DNA of 64,000 bases from Haloarcula rara (GCF_029338235.1 NZ_CP119785.1:2294001-2358000); one strand, 5' to 3'; counted from the stretch's first letter, positions 9,270 to 19,094 are shown. Made by a program: numbers and translations. Notes: generated from the letters alone by a model not told the origin.

Positions 9270-10607
9270 CTACTCCACGTACTTGTACGTCCGCTCGCCC
9301 ATCCGGCCCCAGCCGTCGAAGACGAACTCCTCGCTGGGCTCGGTGAAGGCCTCAGCGTCGGCCTCGGCGTCGTGGTTGTGGACGTCGTGAATCTGCTCGT
9401 ACTCCTCGAAGGACAGCTCGTAGCGGGTCCGAATCTGTTCGTCGACGTTGAGCTGGGCGATTTCGTCTTCCCAGCCGTCGACGACCGTCTCGGCGTGGAC
9501 CTCGGCCTGGGCGCCGGAGCCATACGAGGCCACCAGCAGCTGCGTGCCGTCGAGGTCGCGACCGTTCTCGCGGGCGTGTTTGAGGCCGGCGGCGCGGGCG
9601 ATGTGGACCGACCCGGTGTACCAGTTCCCGACGTGGCGGGATATCTCGAGTGTCGGGTCGATGGTCTCGCCGTACCACGCCTGGTAGCGTTCGGTCTCGG
9701 TCAGCGAGTCGGTGTACTCCCGGATGGCCTCGTAGAACGCGTCGTCGTCGTCGAATGCATCGGGCACCGGCTGGTAGCCGATCTCCTCGGCGAGTTCGTC
9801 CTCGATCTCTGTGTCGCGGATGATGTGCCGGTAGCCAAGCGCTGCGGCCTTCCGGACCATCCCCGGGAACGGGGTGTGGAACGGGATAAGCGGGTAGTCC
9901 TCGGGGTGGATGTCGCCCGAGACAGACGCGAAGTCTTCGAGGGCCTCGCGCATCCGCGCGAGGTAGACGTTGACCGACCGTTTCCCGTCGACGGAGGGGA
10001 ACTGCTGGTTGGGCTTGAGGAAGTCCGTCTCGTCGGCGCTGCCAAAGCCCTGTTCGGGCGAGAGCTCCACGAGGTCGGGGTCCTCGGCGACCAGCATCGC
10101 CACGGCCCCGGCGCCCTGGGTGGCCTCGCCGGGGTCGTCGCGGGCATAGAGTGCCGTATCGGTGGCGATGACGATAGCCGCGCGGCCGCGGTGCCGGTCG
10201 GCGCGAATCCAGTTGTACGCGTCGTCCAGGCTCTGGGTGCCCGCGATACAGGCGAACTTCCGCTCGCCCTTGTTGGCGTGGTGGAAGTCGCCGTCGTACA
10301 CCTTCTCCAGACAGCCCGCGACGTAGGTGGAGACGGGCTTTGAGTTGTCGAAAGAGGACTCGGTGGCGACGTCGATGCGGCCGATATCATCGGGTTCGAG
10401 GCCCTTGCGGTCCATCAGCCGGTGGGCGGCGTTGGCCGCCATCGTCACGATATCCTCGTGGACGTCCGGGAACGAGGAGGCGTGCAGTCCCAGCCCCTTC
10501 GTGTACTTGCCGGGGTCGTCTCCCTGTGCCGGCGCGAACGTCTCGGCGAGGTCCAGTTTCAGCTTTCCTGTCCAGATCTCCATCGCGTCGATGCCGACTG
10601 CGGTCAT
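9270..10607 (-). CDS. hmgB: Hydroxymethylglutaryl-CoA synthase
   Basis: Condenses acetyl-CoA with acetoacetyl-CoA to HMG-CoA, the entry to the mevalonate pathway for isoprenoid lipids. The thiolase fold is clear: ATESSFDNSK near residue 81 (Glu83), the catalytic Cys120 in KFACIAGTQ, and a His in IPFHTPFPGM. The length is 445 residues. The start at 10607 (MTAVGIDAMEIW) is chosen because it matches the conserved N-terminus and has a TATA-like box about 24 bases upstream; the frame extends 14 codons further but through that box. It is a single transcription unit. Confidence 0.95.
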   Translation of the reverse strand: MTAVGIDAMEIWTGKLKLDLAETFAPAQGDDPGKYTKGLGLHASSFPDVHEDIVTMAANAAHRLMDRKGLEPDDIGRIDVATESSFDNSKPVSTYVAGCLEKVYDGDFHHANKGERKFACIAGTQSLDDAYNWIRADRHRGRAAIVIATDTALYARDDPGEATQGAGAVAMLVAEDPDLVELSPEQGFGSADETDFLKPNQQFPSVDGKRSVNVYLARMREALEDFASVSGDIHPEDYPLIPFHTPFPGMVRKAAALGYRHIIRDTEIEDELAEEIGYQPVPDAFDDDDAFYEAIREYTDSLTETERYQAWYGETIDPTLEISRHVGNWYTGSVHIARAAGLKHARENGRDLDGTQLLVASYGSGAQAEVHAETVVDGWEDEIAQLNVDEQIRTRYELSFEEYEQIHDVHNHDAEADAEAFTEPSEEFVFDGWGRMGERTYKYVE

Positions 10608-10628
10608 TGCTGGAGGGTCAGCCCGTAC

Positions 10629-10636
10629 GTATAAAT
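10629..10636 (-). promoter_or_regulatory. TATA box for HMG-CoA synthase gene
   Basis: Read on the minus strand the sequence is atttatac, centred about 25 bases upstream of the ATG at 10607. This supports the shorter start and a leaderless transcript. Confidence 0.55.
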
Positions 10637-10741
10637 GACTGTCGTCCACTAGTTCGACAGATGTCGACCTATGTGACTGCTCGACATCCCACGCAGTTAG
10701 CTAACTGAGGGAGAACGGCCACCCGGTCCGCGTCCTGTCAG

Positions 10742-12778
10742 CTAGAGCGCCGCGAAGTAGAACCGCTGGACTGTACCATCACTCAGTCCGATTGTCACCT
10801 CGAGGTCGGCATCGGCTTGATTGTCCACGAAGTCTAGATCTCCGAAGTCCTTCTCGAAATACCTGAACCAGACTTCCACCTGCTCGCCAGGACCGATAGT
10901 GATATCTGCGCCACCATTACTGGCGAACTCGTAGGTAGTGCCGTCGGCATTCGTATTGCCATTTCTGGCTATTGTCGTCGCCCCGCCGATTCGCATCTCG
11001 TCGCTATTGCCGTTGTCGAGTTTGGTCGAGGCTCCCTGATTCGCGAAATCGTCTACCGAGAAATTAACTGCAGTTACGGCTGTCGAACGAGTGTTCTCGA
11101 TATCGAACGTCATCCTGTAATTGTCGTTTCCGCCGTAATTACTGGTCACTGTGTCCTCGACCGGTTCCAGTGCTTGCCCGCTGCCACCACCGCCACCGCC
11201 GCCACCACCCGAACTCACGTTCTCGACGGTCAGATTGAACAGGTCACTCGCGCCGCCACTTGCGGCGTAGACACCGACAGTACCGTTCTCGCTGGCGTTG
11301 AAGTCGGTGGTCGCCTCGCCGTCTGCATCTGTCTCGGTGTCCGTGGTCAACACGCTCCCCACAGTACTGTCGTCGCCCGCGAACTCCACGCCGAAGCCCT
11401 CGAGTGCCGGCACGGTGCCCACCCTGAGCGTCAGCGTCGAATCGCTACTACCCCCGACGTCCCACGTGCATCCGGACGCTGTGCAGTCTGACAGGACCGC
11501 ATTGGTGTTGTCTGGCTCCGGGTCAGCCCAATTTAGGCTGTACGCGCCGCCACCGCCGCCACCGCCGCCACTCGACGACGCTGTCACGTCAACAGTCATC
11601 GAGACGTTCTGAACCGTTTCTGCGTTAAATGCCGTCGCATTGGCCGCATCAGAACTGACGTAGCTGAAGTTGACGGCCGTCTCAGGGGTCCCGGACTCAG
11701 GTGCCGTGTATTCGAACGTCACCTGTCCGTCGCTGTCCGGTGTCCGTGAGAGCCGGTCCAGGCTACCGGTGTCCGCCTGTGCGTAGACGGCGGTCTTTGC
11801 GGCGTCGTTCGGCGGGTTGTTGAACCGGTCGCGGACCTCCAGGGTCAGTTCGGTGGTCTCGCCCTGGGTGACGGACGCACCGTCGCCGTCGACGTCGGTC
11901 AGATAGGCGGTGTCCTCCTTCGTAACCCCAGACCCGACGCCGACCTTCGTTAGCTGGAGGTCGTAGGTCTCGCCCCGTTCGAGTTCGACGCTGACGTTGT
12001 AGAACCCGTTCCCACTGGGAGTACTCGTCACGTTCGTGACGTTTGGCTGGGAGGTCTCGAGGTCGTCCCAGTAGGCCGCCGACCGCTGGGAGGTGAACGT
12101 GATATTAATCGGCTCAGCACTGTCGTTTTCCAGGCTGACCCGCTGTGTCGAGCTACTCACGGACCGGACGTCGACCGACGTGGCCTGCGTCGAGGACGCC
12201 GAGACGCTGCCGTTGATGGCCACGAGCGAGATGTCGGTCCCGTCGATAAAGGACTGGTCCGAGACCGTGATGTTGCCCGTCGGGAACTGGTTGTAGAGGG
12301 CGGTCTGTTCGTACGTCGTGGCCGGCGGGTCGGCGTAGACGTTGTAGTTGGGCCGGTAGGTGAGACCGCCGGTGTTGTACGTCTGGCTCTCGTTCCAGAA
12401 GTCGCCCGTCTCACGGGCGTTGCTGCCGGCGGCCTGCGCGTTCGATATCTGTAGTGCGACGCTCTCGTCCGTCGTGCCGACGGTGTTCAGCGACCCCGAC
12501 GGCGGGCTGGGGTTTCTGGCCACCAGCCGACTGGGATACCGGGTGCCCAACTGCACGGAGACGCTGCGGTCCTCACCGGTCCCACGGCCCGAGACGATGG
12601 CGTTACGGAGGTCCTGCATATCTGACTGGACCTGCTGGTTGTGGTTGAACTCGACCCCGCGGTTCTGGTTGGGGACGACGACGGCCTGGTAGCTCGCGAA
12701 AGCGATGATGAGGACGGCAAAGAGCAGGATAGCACCGATCTGGATAGACTGCCCTCGCCGGTCCCCGACCAAATCCAT
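10742..12778 (-). CDS. Large membrane-anchored surface protein with poly-Gly linkers
   Basis: The 678-residue protein starts with a short basic stretch and one membrane segment (about residues 12-34, QIGAILLFAVLIIAFASYQA), followed by an extracellular region rich in Asn-x-Ser/Thr sequons. Around residues 285-400 is an Ig-like (invasin/Big-1-like) repeat region (TELTLEVRDRFNNPP). Two glycine runs of eight and nine residues separate the later beta domains. The N-terminal pattern RGQSIQIGAILLF is shared by many haloarchaeal cell-surface proteins of unknown role. It is probably an N-terminally anchored, glycosylated surface protein. A single Cys pair lies between the two Gly runs. Confidence 0.75.
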   Translation of the reverse strand: MDLVGDRRGQSIQIGAILLFAVLIIAFASYQAVVVPNQNRGVEFNHNQQVQSDMQDLRNAIVSGRGTGEDRSVSVQLGTRYPSRLVARNPSPPSGSLNTVGTTDESVALQISNAQAAGSNARETGDFWNESQTYNTGGLTYRPNYNVYADPPATTYEQTALYNQFPTGNITVSDQSFIDGTDISLVAINGSVSASSTQATSVDVRSVSSSTQRVSLENDSAEPINITFTSQRSAAYWDDLETSQPNVTNVTSTPSGNGFYNVSVELERGETYDLQLTKVGVGSGVTKEDTAYLTDVDGDGASVTQGETTELTLEVRDRFNNPPNDAAKTAVYAQADTGSLDRLSRTPDSDGQVTFEYTAPESGTPETAVNFSYVSSDAANATAFNAETVQNVSMTVDVTASSSGGGGGGGGAYSLNWADPEPDNTNAVLSDCTASGCTWDVGGSSDSTLTLRVGTVPALEGFGVEFAGDDSTVGSVLTTDTETDADGEATTDFNASENGTVGVYAASGGASDLFNLTVENVSSGGGGGGGGGSGQALEPVEDTVTSNYGGNDNYRMTFDIENTRSTAVTAVNFSVDDFANQGASTKLDNGNSDEMRIGGATTIARNGNTNADGTTYEFASNGGADITIGPGEQVEVWFRYFEKDFGDLDFVDNQADADLEVTIGLSDGTVQRFYFAAL

Positions 12779-12874
12779 GCCGACTACTTACGTGGTGGTA
12801 CGTAAAAACCTACCCGCCAGCTATCGGACGCGAAAACGAACGATGCCAGTCCGACCAGCGCTGGCAGCGACGAC

Positions 12875-13456
12875 TCAGTTCTCGTCTTCTTCGACGACTT
12901 CCGGGTCCGAAAGCGCCGTCTGGAGGCTGTCCAGTCCGTTGACCCACTCCGAGACGAGGCCGTATTCGAGGTCCTCGACGACCTCCATCGCCAGTTCGTC
13001 GCCGTCGATGATCCGCGTACCCGCCTGGACACAGTAGCCCAGCGCGGCGTCGAGGTCTTCCTCGGCCTCTGCGTCGGCGGCCGCGCCGACGTAGTCGGTG
13101 ACCGTCGCGTCGCTCGCGACGCCCTCGGCGGTGTACTCCTCGGCGGCGTAGAAGACACAGACCAGCGAGGTCTGCACGCCGTCGATGAGCATCAGCGTCT
13201 CCTCGTCGTCGATATCTATCTCGTCGAGAACTATCTCCCGGACTCCCGCTAGCTCCGACAGCGCGGTCTCCTCGTCGAGCTCACCGTCGTCGTAGTCGGT
13301 GAGTATTTTCGCGACCGCGATGGCGGCGTCGTCCTGCAGGTTCAACAGGAGCCGAGCCGAGTCTTCGTCTTCGGGGTCTATCCCCTCGTTTTCGATGCGG
13401 TCGAGCCAGTTCTGCCAGCGTTCGTCTGTGTAGTACTCCCCCGGCGGCGTGCTCAT
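12875..13456 (-). CDS. DUF2150 family protein
   Basis: A 193-residue, strongly acidic, mainly helical protein that resembles the haloarchaeal DUF2150 family (YYTDERWQNWLDRIENEG at the start, ETLMLIDGVQTSLVCVFYAA in the middle). There are no membrane segments or catalytic motifs. The function is unknown in the family. The gene has its own promoter gap on the minus strand and is divergent from the small membrane gene at 13610. Confidence 0.85.
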   Translation of the reverse strand: MSTPPGEYYTDERWQNWLDRIENEGIDPEDEDSARLLLNLQDDAAIAVAKILTDYDDGELDEETALSELAGVREIVLDEIDIDDEETLMLIDGVQTSLVCVFYAAEEYTAEGVASDATVTDYVGAAADAEAEEDLDAALGYCVQAGTRIIDGDELAMEVVEDLEYGLVSEWVNGLDSLQTALSDPEVVEEDEN

Positions 13457-13609
13457 ATCTCCCCGTACGTGCGCCCGGGGATAATAGCTTCGACAGCCAA
13501 TTGCGCCCGTAGTCAGGGTCGTAACCGCACGACGGGAGTCTGGCTTTCCCGCTCAGGTTCCCCGGGCTCGATGCGGATATTTATCAGTTCGCGAACAGAA
13601 TGGCACGGT

Positions 13610-13918
13610 ATGGCACACAGCGGTTCCACCGTCCGCCAGGCCGGCCGGCTCGACCCCGCGTTCGTCGGTGTCGTCCTGACGCGGCTGGGCGCTGGCGTTA
13701 TCGCGCTCACGCTCCCGGTGGTCGCGGGGACGTTCGCCGGACTGCTCCTGACTGCCGGGTCGCCAGCGGTCGGGGTCGCGCACGCGCTGGCAGCGATGGA
13801 CGGCCCGCTGCTCGGTGGTTTCGGGCTGCCCTGGCTGTTCCACGTCGCGACCCTCGCAGGGCTCTGTGGCTGCTGGGTGCTCGGTGCCGGACTCCTGCTT
13901 TCGGGACTGTACGACTAA
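13610..13918 (+). CDS. Small membrane protein (102 aa)
   Basis: Three hydrophobic segments are visible: about residues 17-48 (possibly broken), and 71-98 (FGLPWLFHVATLAGLCGCWVLGAGLLLSGLY). The start at 13610 (MAHSGSTVRQ) is supported by an AT-rich TATA-like stretch (gatatttatc) about 28 bases upstream; the frame stays open further left without protein-like composition. Its stop overlaps the last 4 bases of the convergent MscS gene. The family is unrecognised. Confidence 0.6.
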   Translation: MAHSGSTVRQAGRLDPAFVGVVLTRLGAGVIALTLPVVAGTFAGLLLTAGSPAVGVAHALAAMDGPLLGGFGLPWLFHVATLAGLCGCWVLGAGLLLSGLYD

Positions 13919-15132
13919 TCTTCCGAATGCACGCCGCGTGGTCGCTCGGTCGACGACGACTCGTCGCGCATGGTGAGCGTGCGCTGTGGGAAGGGGATAT
14001 CGACGTTCTCTTCCTCGAAGGCCGTCTTGACCGCTCGTACCACGGCCGAGACGGCCCGCCACTTTCGGGGCGGCGTCGGGTGGTCTATCCAGAACCGCAG
14101 CTCCAGCACCACGGCGGAGTCGCCGAAGGACTTGGGGACGACCCGTGGCGGCGGGGAGTCGATGACGTCGCTGACGCCGACCATCGCCTCGCGGGCCAGC
14201 TCCATGGCCGCGTCGACGTCGGTGTCGTAGTCGACGCCGATATCTAGCGTCAGCCGGAGCAGCCCCTTCCGGCTCCGGTTGGTGATGGCGCTGTCGCTTA
14301 CCCGGTCGTTGGGGAGGACGACGAACTCACCGTCGAAGTTCTCAAGACGCGTGTTGAAGATGGTGATGTCGGTGACGATACCCTCCTCGTCGCCGATGGC
14401 GACCCAGTCACCGATGGTAAACGGTCGCGAGAACATCAGGACGAAGCCGGCGATGAGCGACCCCAGCGTCTGGCGGGCCGCGAGTCCGACGACGATACCC
14501 AGGAAGCCGGCCCCGACGAGCAGGCCCCCGATATTGATGCTCCAGACCGCGAAGATGGTCGCGCCGACGGCGACGAAGATGGTGACCTGCCCGACCCGCA
14601 GGAGAATCTCCTCCTGATGCTCGGTGAAATCCGACAGCGCGGTGCTGAAGCGGTCTATCCACCGCTGGAGCTGGTCCGACGCGACGAAGGCCAGCATGAT
14701 GAGCACAATCGTCTGTATCGTCGGAACGAGCGTCGGGTCCCGATCCGCCAGAAACGGCCGGAGCGCCGCTTCGACGTCCGCGATTCCCCAGACGACCAGA
14801 AACGAGATCACGACGATCGACAGCATCGTGAGCTGTGCCATCCGGAGCAGGAGTCCGCGGAACGTCGTCGGCGTGTACGTCGCAATCGTCTGGAGCCAGC
14901 TGCCCGACCCCGCTCCCATCTGCTCGACCGCAACCGTTCGAAGCCACGAGAGCACCGCTGGAATCACGACGACGGTCACGAGAAGGACGGCAAGAAGCAG
15001 CGCCGTCGCGACGACCCGTCCCTGGCTGGCAGCCAGCCCTTCGAGTGCCTCCTGAAACGCTCTGATGAGGTCCAGCAGCCCCCTGTTCGCGTCGGTCGCC
15101 GCGGTCTCCGTCTGCTGCACAGTCCCAGTCAC
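13915..15132 (-). CDS. mscS: MscS-family small-conductance mechanosensitive channel
   Basis: Pressure-release channel of the cytoplasmic membrane for osmotic downshock. The 405-residue protein has four or five N-terminal spans, then the pore helix region GLLVGAGFLGIVVGLAARQTLG (about 225-246), followed by the beta domain with FTIGDWVAIGDEEGIVTDI and the VVLPNDRVSDSAITNRS segment that mark MscS. The C-terminal vestibule domain is present and ends in a charged tail. It is a single gene, converging on a small membrane gene with 4-base overlap. Confidence 0.92.
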   Translation of the reverse strand: MTGTVQQTETAATDANRGLLDLIRAFQEALEGLAASQGRVVATALLLAVLLVTVVVIPAVLSWLRTVAVEQMGAGSGSWLQTIATYTPTTFRGLLLRMAQLTMLSIVVISFLVVWGIADVEAALRPFLADRDPTLVPTIQTIVLIMLAFVASDQLQRWIDRFSTALSDFTEHQEEILLRVGQVTIFVAVGATIFAVWSINIGGLLVGAGFLGIVVGLAARQTLGSLIAGFVLMFSRPFTIGDWVAIGDEEGIVTDITIFNTRLENFDGEFVVLPNDRVSDSAITNRSRKGLLRLTLDIGVDYDTDVDAAMELAREAMVGVSDVIDSPPPRVVPKSFGDSAVVLELRFWIDHPTPPRKWRAVSAVVRAVKTAFEEENVDIPFPQRTLTMRDESSSTERPRGVHSED

Positions 15133-15193
15133 GCGCCGACGGACTTGGTTCTTCGTCTTTCGATAGTGAACGGCGACCAGTCGAAAACCCGGC

Positions 15194-16102
15194 TCAGACG
15201 CCGCGACCCTGCAGCTTCTCTTCCTCGGGGAGGTCGGCGTTCGCGTCGCCTTTCATGCCCTTGCCGACGTTCTTGCTGATCTCGGTCAGCTTCTCGGGGT
15301 CGTCCCAGTTGTTCACCGCTTCGACGATTGCGGTGCCCATCGCCTCGGGGTCCTCGGCACCGAAGATACCCGACCCGACGAAGATGCCGTCACAGCCGTG
15401 GTGCATCATCAGCGCCGCGTCGGCGGGCGTCGCGATGCCGCCGGCAGCGAAGTTCACGACCGGCAGGCGCCCCATCTCGGCGGTCTCGTGGACGAGGTCG
15501 GCGGGCGCCTCGTGCTCGCGGGCCCACTTCTCTCGCTCCTCGTAGCTCATCCCTTCGAGCTTGCGAATCGACCCCTTGATGTTGCGCTGGTGGTGGACGG
15601 CCTGGTTCACGTCACCGGTGCCGGCCTCGCCTTTGGTTCGAATCATCGCCGCGCCCTCGTCGATGCGTCGCAGGGCCTCCTGGAGGTTGCGCGCGCCACA
15701 GACGAACGGCGCGGTGAAGTCCCGTTTGTCGATGTGGTAACGGTCGTCCGCCGGCGTCAGGACCTCGCTCTCGTCGAGCATGTCCGCGCCCGCGGCCTCC
15801 AGAATCTCGGCCTCCTTGGTGTGGCCGATACGGGCCTTGCCCATCACCGGAATCGAGACTTCGTCGATGACGGCTTCCAGCGAGGCGGGGTCGGCCATCC
15901 GCGCGACGCCACCGCGCTTGCGGATGTCCGCCGGGACGGCCTCGAGGTTCATGACGGCGACCGCGCCGACGTCCTCGGCGATGCGGGCCTGCTCGGGCGT
16001 GACGACGTCCATGATGACGCCGCCCTTCTGCATCTTCGCGAAGCCGCGCTTGACCAGGTCAGTACCGCGGCGGAGTTCCTCCAGATCGGTAGCTTCAGGC
16101 AT
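15194..16102 (-). CDS. pdxS: Pyridoxal 5'-phosphate synthase subunit PdxS
   Basis: Makes pyridoxal phosphate from ribose 5-phosphate, glyceraldehyde 3-phosphate and ammonia delivered by PdxT. The 302-residue TIM barrel shows the substrate Lys region ([15 protein letters not shown]), the second catalytic Lys in [15 protein letters not shown] and the phosphate-binding [15 protein letters not shown] and GIFVGSGIF segments. PdxT is not adjacent in this window. It is a single gene with a promoter-like AT stretch (agttaatcc on the minus strand) in the gap at 16103-16135. Confidence 0.96.
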   Translation of the reverse strand: MPEATDLEELRRGTDLVKRGFAKMQKGGVIMDVVTPEQARIAEDVGAVAVMNLEAVPADIRKRGGVARMADPASLEAVIDEVSIPVMGKARIGHTKEAEILEAAGADMLDESEVLTPADDRYHIDKRDFTAPFVCGARNLQEALRRIDEGAAMIRTKGEAGTGDVNQAVHHQRNIKGSIRKLEGMSYEEREKWAREHEAPADLVHETAEMGRLPVVNFAAGGIATPADAALMMHHGCDGIFVGSGIFGAEDPEAMGTAIVEAVNNWDDPEKLTEISKNVGKGMKGDANADLPEEEKLQGRGV

Positions 16103-16294
16103 TACGCCGGGCTTAGGACTGGATTAACTTAACGCGTGTCCTTCCACCGCTCGAACTGTGCTCTGCGGGCGATTTCGCCGCCTGGACTACGTTCTGTAAC
16201 AGCACCCAGTGGCGGTTCGTCGCGACACGAAATACAACCAGCAGAACCCTGCACAATCGCTATCGGTTTACCACCGGAACCCACACGAGGAGAT

Positions 16295-17080
16295 ATGTCG
16301 GCTGTGAACCGGGTGGGACGGCGAATCGAGTCGGTCGTCGCCCGGTACTTCGACGCGTCGCTACCCGAGTCGGAGGGACTGCCACGCTACGTGGCGCCAC
16401 TGCCCGAGTGGCTCGAGAACGTTGGGCTCCGACTTGCCTGGCCCATCGCCATCGTCAACCTCGTCGGGACGCTTTTTGGCTTCTGGTACTACGCCGGCCA
16501 GCCGCTGAACCTGTCGCCGCCGCTGCTGGGCGGGCAACTGGGCGCCGCCACGCCGCTGGCCTGGCCCCTGATTCCGGACTCGCCCGTCGCCACGCTGTTT
16601 ATCGGCCTCTCCTTTGTGGCGTGGAAACTGGACTGGGACCTCCAGTGGCTCCACGTGCTTGCCTTCTTTGGCTGTATCAAGCTCGGCCTCTGGACGCCCT
16701 ACGTCCAGCTGGTCATCAACGGCAGCGAGGGCATCGCGCCGTGGCTCTACTGGTTCCTGATACTCTCGCATATGGCGATGGCCGTCGAGGCATTCCTCAT
16801 CCACCGCTATGCGACCTTTTCGGTCCCTGCAGTCGCCGTGGCCGCCTTCTGGTACGGCTTCAACGACATCGTGGACTACTTCGTCCCCGTCCTGGGCGGC
16901 CCACACCACACGTGGCTGCGTGGCGAGCCGTTGCTGTCGGGGCCCGGTGTCCACTTCGACCACACCGTCCTCGCCCACGACCTCGCGGCCGGGTGGGCGG
17001 TGACGCTGACGATTGTGGCGACCTTCCTCGCGCTCGCGACGCGGGTGGAGAAGGTGAAACGACGCCGGGCCGACAGCTAA
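16295..17080 (+). CDS. DUF1405 family membrane protein
   Basis: A 261-residue membrane protein with about six or seven hydrophobic segments; the pattern LFGFWYYAGQPLNLSP and FVAWKLDWDLQWLHVLAFFG match the DUF1405 (COG4347) family found in Bacillus and haloarchaea. The function is unknown. The start at 16295 (MSAVNRVGRRIES) is preferred because the frame left of it (to 16136) includes the pdxS promoter region. The next gene follows within 25 bases in the same direction. Confidence 0.85.
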   Translation: MSAVNRVGRRIESVVARYFDASLPESEGLPRYVAPLPEWLENVGLRLAWPIAIVNLVGTLFGFWYYAGQPLNLSPPLLGGQLGAATPLAWPLIPDSPVATLFIGLSFVAWKLDWDLQWLHVLAFFGCIKLGLWTPYVQLVINGSEGIAPWLYWFLILSHMAMAVEAFLIHRYATFSVPAVAVAAFWYGFNDIVDYFVPVLGGPHHTWLRGEPLLSGPGVHFDHTVLAHDLAAGWAVTLTIVATFLALATRVEKVKRRRADS

Positions 17081-17105
17081 CTGCGTCGCGCCCGAACTCC
17101 TGGCC

Positions 17106-17414
17106 GTGAACGTCATCTGTACCGACGGCACCCGGTTTCGCTGTGACCGCTACGAACTGACCGAAAAGGGCGTGAAACTGTACAGCGGCGACGCCGAGGA
17201 GGCGCCCGAACGGTACGAGTCCGGCACCGACGAGCACCAGATCGGGTTCGTCCCCGACGCGATGTTGCAGTTCATCCTGCCCGAGGGCGTCACGCCCGCC
17301 GGTGCGAGTACGGCCCAGCCGCCACAGCAGCCGACAGGCCAGCCGCCACAGCAGCCGCCCGCCCGGCCGACCGGGCGCGCGCACTCGACGACTCGACAGC
17401 AGCCACAGCAGTGA
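17106..17414 (+). CDS. Hypothetical protein with Gln/Pro-rich tail
   Basis: A 102-residue protein starting at GTG 17106. Residues 1-60 are a compact beta-rich domain (VICTDGTRFRCDRYELTEKG, VKLYSGD); residues 65-102 are low-complexity with repeated PQQPTGQPPQQPP. It is probably a small cytoplasmic haloarchaeal protein of unknown role. It lies 25 bases behind the DUF1405 gene and may be co-transcribed. Confidence 0.6.
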   Translation: MNVICTDGTRFRCDRYELTEKGVKLYSGDAEEAPERYESGTDEHQIGFVPDAMLQFILPEGVTPAGASTAQPPQQPTGQPPQQPPARPTGRAHSTTRQQPQQ

Positions 17415-17434
17415 CGCCGCAGTCGGCGGCGGAC

Positions 17435-18209
17435 TCAGAGCCGCGGGACGCGGTCGTCCAGAATCCTGACGACGCGCTCGCTGTTGTCTATCCGGTCGAG
17501 GTCGTAGACCAGATCGGGACCGAATTCCGTCGCGATTCTGAGCCGGTCGTCGGTCGCCTCGTAGCCGTAGACCTGCATCCAGGGCGTGTGCGTCAGGTCG
17601 AACGGGACCACCCAGCAGACGTAGCGGGTGGTGACGAGCCCACCGTCCGTGACCCGGACCTGCGAGCGCGTTCCGGGGAGGAACACGACCAGAAAGAGGC
17701 CGCCGAAGAGCCAGCCGGAGGGGTCCGACAGGACCGCTGCCCGGACGAAGAGGCCGGCCACGACGACGAGGACGGCTACGTCGACGACCAGTTTGAGCTG
17801 CCGGCGGCGACCGTCGTCCCCGCTCTCCGTCGTCCGCGGGAGCGTGGCCAGCGTCTCCGCGTCGCCGGGCGGCTGCTCGCGTCCCGCCATCACGGCCCAG
17901 CCGACGACGGCGAGAAAGACGCTGGCGATGGCAAACTGGTAGCGGCCGCCGGCCCCGCTCTGTATCCCGGTCCAGGTCACCCAGAGCCCCAGTCCCACCA
18001 GCGCGCCCCCGTGAACCGCACCGTGACTCTGTGGCCCAGCAGCCGACTGCGGGTAACCAGCAGGCCGCCCGCGGCGATGCCCAGGCACAGCCCCCGACTG
18101 CGACGGCGGCGACCGTCGCGTAGGGCGGCCCGCCCAGCAGCAGCACGGCCGCGGCGACCCCCGCGACGTAAGCCCCACTCCCCAGCGCAGCCGGCGGTTT
18201 CCCCTGCAT
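17435..18209 (-). pseudogene. PH-like membrane protein gene broken by two -1 frameshifts
   Basis: This is a paralog of the intact gene at 18282-19094, but the reading frame changes twice. Residues from the ATG at 18209 (MQGKPPAALGSGAY) match the paralog's N-terminus, then the match passes to a second frame at a G5 run (CCCCC on the plus strand, 18091-18095) and to a third at another G5 run (18006-18010). Adding one G at each run gives a continuous 258-residue protein with membrane segments and a C-terminal PH-like domain (TPWMQVYGYEATDDRLRIAT). The gene is either decayed or affected by base-calling in homopolymers. The nearest uninterrupted frame begins at 18223 but has a non-protein-like start. 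Confidence 0.75.
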
Positions 18210-18281
18210 GGCTGGTGGCTCACTGCGGCGGAAAATAAAGCTGTGCGGTCGGTGACGGGCCCAACAGAGTTCCAGAGAGTG

Positions 18282-19094
18282 TCACCGTTCGACGGCGTAC
18301 TCGTCGAGCACGCTTCGAACGCGCTCTAGGTCGTCGAAGTCGCCGATTTCGTAGGTGAAGTTCGGTCCCAGTGCCGTGGCGATAGTGAGCGTCTCGTCGC
18401 CGACTTCGTAACCGGAGATCTCGTCCCACGACGTGAACTTCGTGCCGATGGGAACCGACGACCCGAGTGTATTCTCAGAGACAAGTCCCTCTTCGGTGAC
18501 GTGGACGGTGAACGTCATCCCCGGCAGGAACGTGGCGGCGACGGGCACGGTGAAGACGAGAAACAGGGGATTGGACTCCACGACGGCGAGCCAGCCGAAC
18601 CAGCCGACCAGCAGGGCGCCCACAGCCCAGCCCAGCAGCCGCATCGTCTGGCGGTAGCGTTCGACACCGACGATACCGACGAGGTCAGTCTCCGGCAGCG
18701 TCAACAGTGTCGCACCGCGCTCGCGGGCCGCGTCGCTCTCCGCGTTCTGGCCGACCTGTAGCACCGTGACCCACCCGACGAGCGCGAGATAGATGGCACC
18801 CATCGCGGTGGCGTACTGGCCACCGAGCTCCGCCACGAATCCGTCCCACGAGGCCAAGCCGACCAGCCCAAGCAGGGAAAGAGCCGACAGCAACATCAAT
18901 CGCTTTCGTTCGGCGAAGGCCGCCAACCGTTCGTCCGTCAGAACGCGGCTGCCGACGACCAGTCCGAGACAGGCGGCGGCGAGCCCGGTGACGGCGACGG
19001 TCCGGAGCGGGCGGCCGACCAGCGCGACGACGGCCCCCACGTGACCGGCCGCGAGCGCACCGCTACCGAGCGTAGCCAGCGTCCGTCGCCTCAT
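18282..19094 (-). CDS. Four-or-more-span membrane protein with PH-like C-terminal domain
   Basis: A 270-residue protein with hydrophobic segments at about residues 14-48, 70-87, 95-113 and 148-190, followed by a ~75-residue soluble domain (TFTVHVTEEGLVSENTLG, SWDEISGYEVGDETLTIATA) of the small PH-like beta type seen at the end of many haloarchaeal membrane proteins. The start is the ATG at 19094 (MRRRTLATLGSGAL). Function is unknown. The next gene downstream is a homolog with frame disruptions, so this looks like a tandem duplication. Confidence 0.7.
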   Translation of the reverse strand: MRRRTLATLGSGALAAGHVGAVVALVGRPLRTVAVTGLAAACLGLVVGSRVLTDERLAAFAERKRLMLLSALSLLGLVGLASWDGFVAELGGQYATAMGAIYLALVGWVTVLQVGQNAESDAARERGATLLTLPETDLVGIVGVERYRQTMRLLGWAVGALLVGWFGWLAVVESNPLFLVFTVPVAATFLPGMTFTVHVTEEGLVSENTLGSSVPIGTKFTSWDEISGYEVGDETLTIATALGPNFTYEIGDFDDLERVRSVLDEYAVER

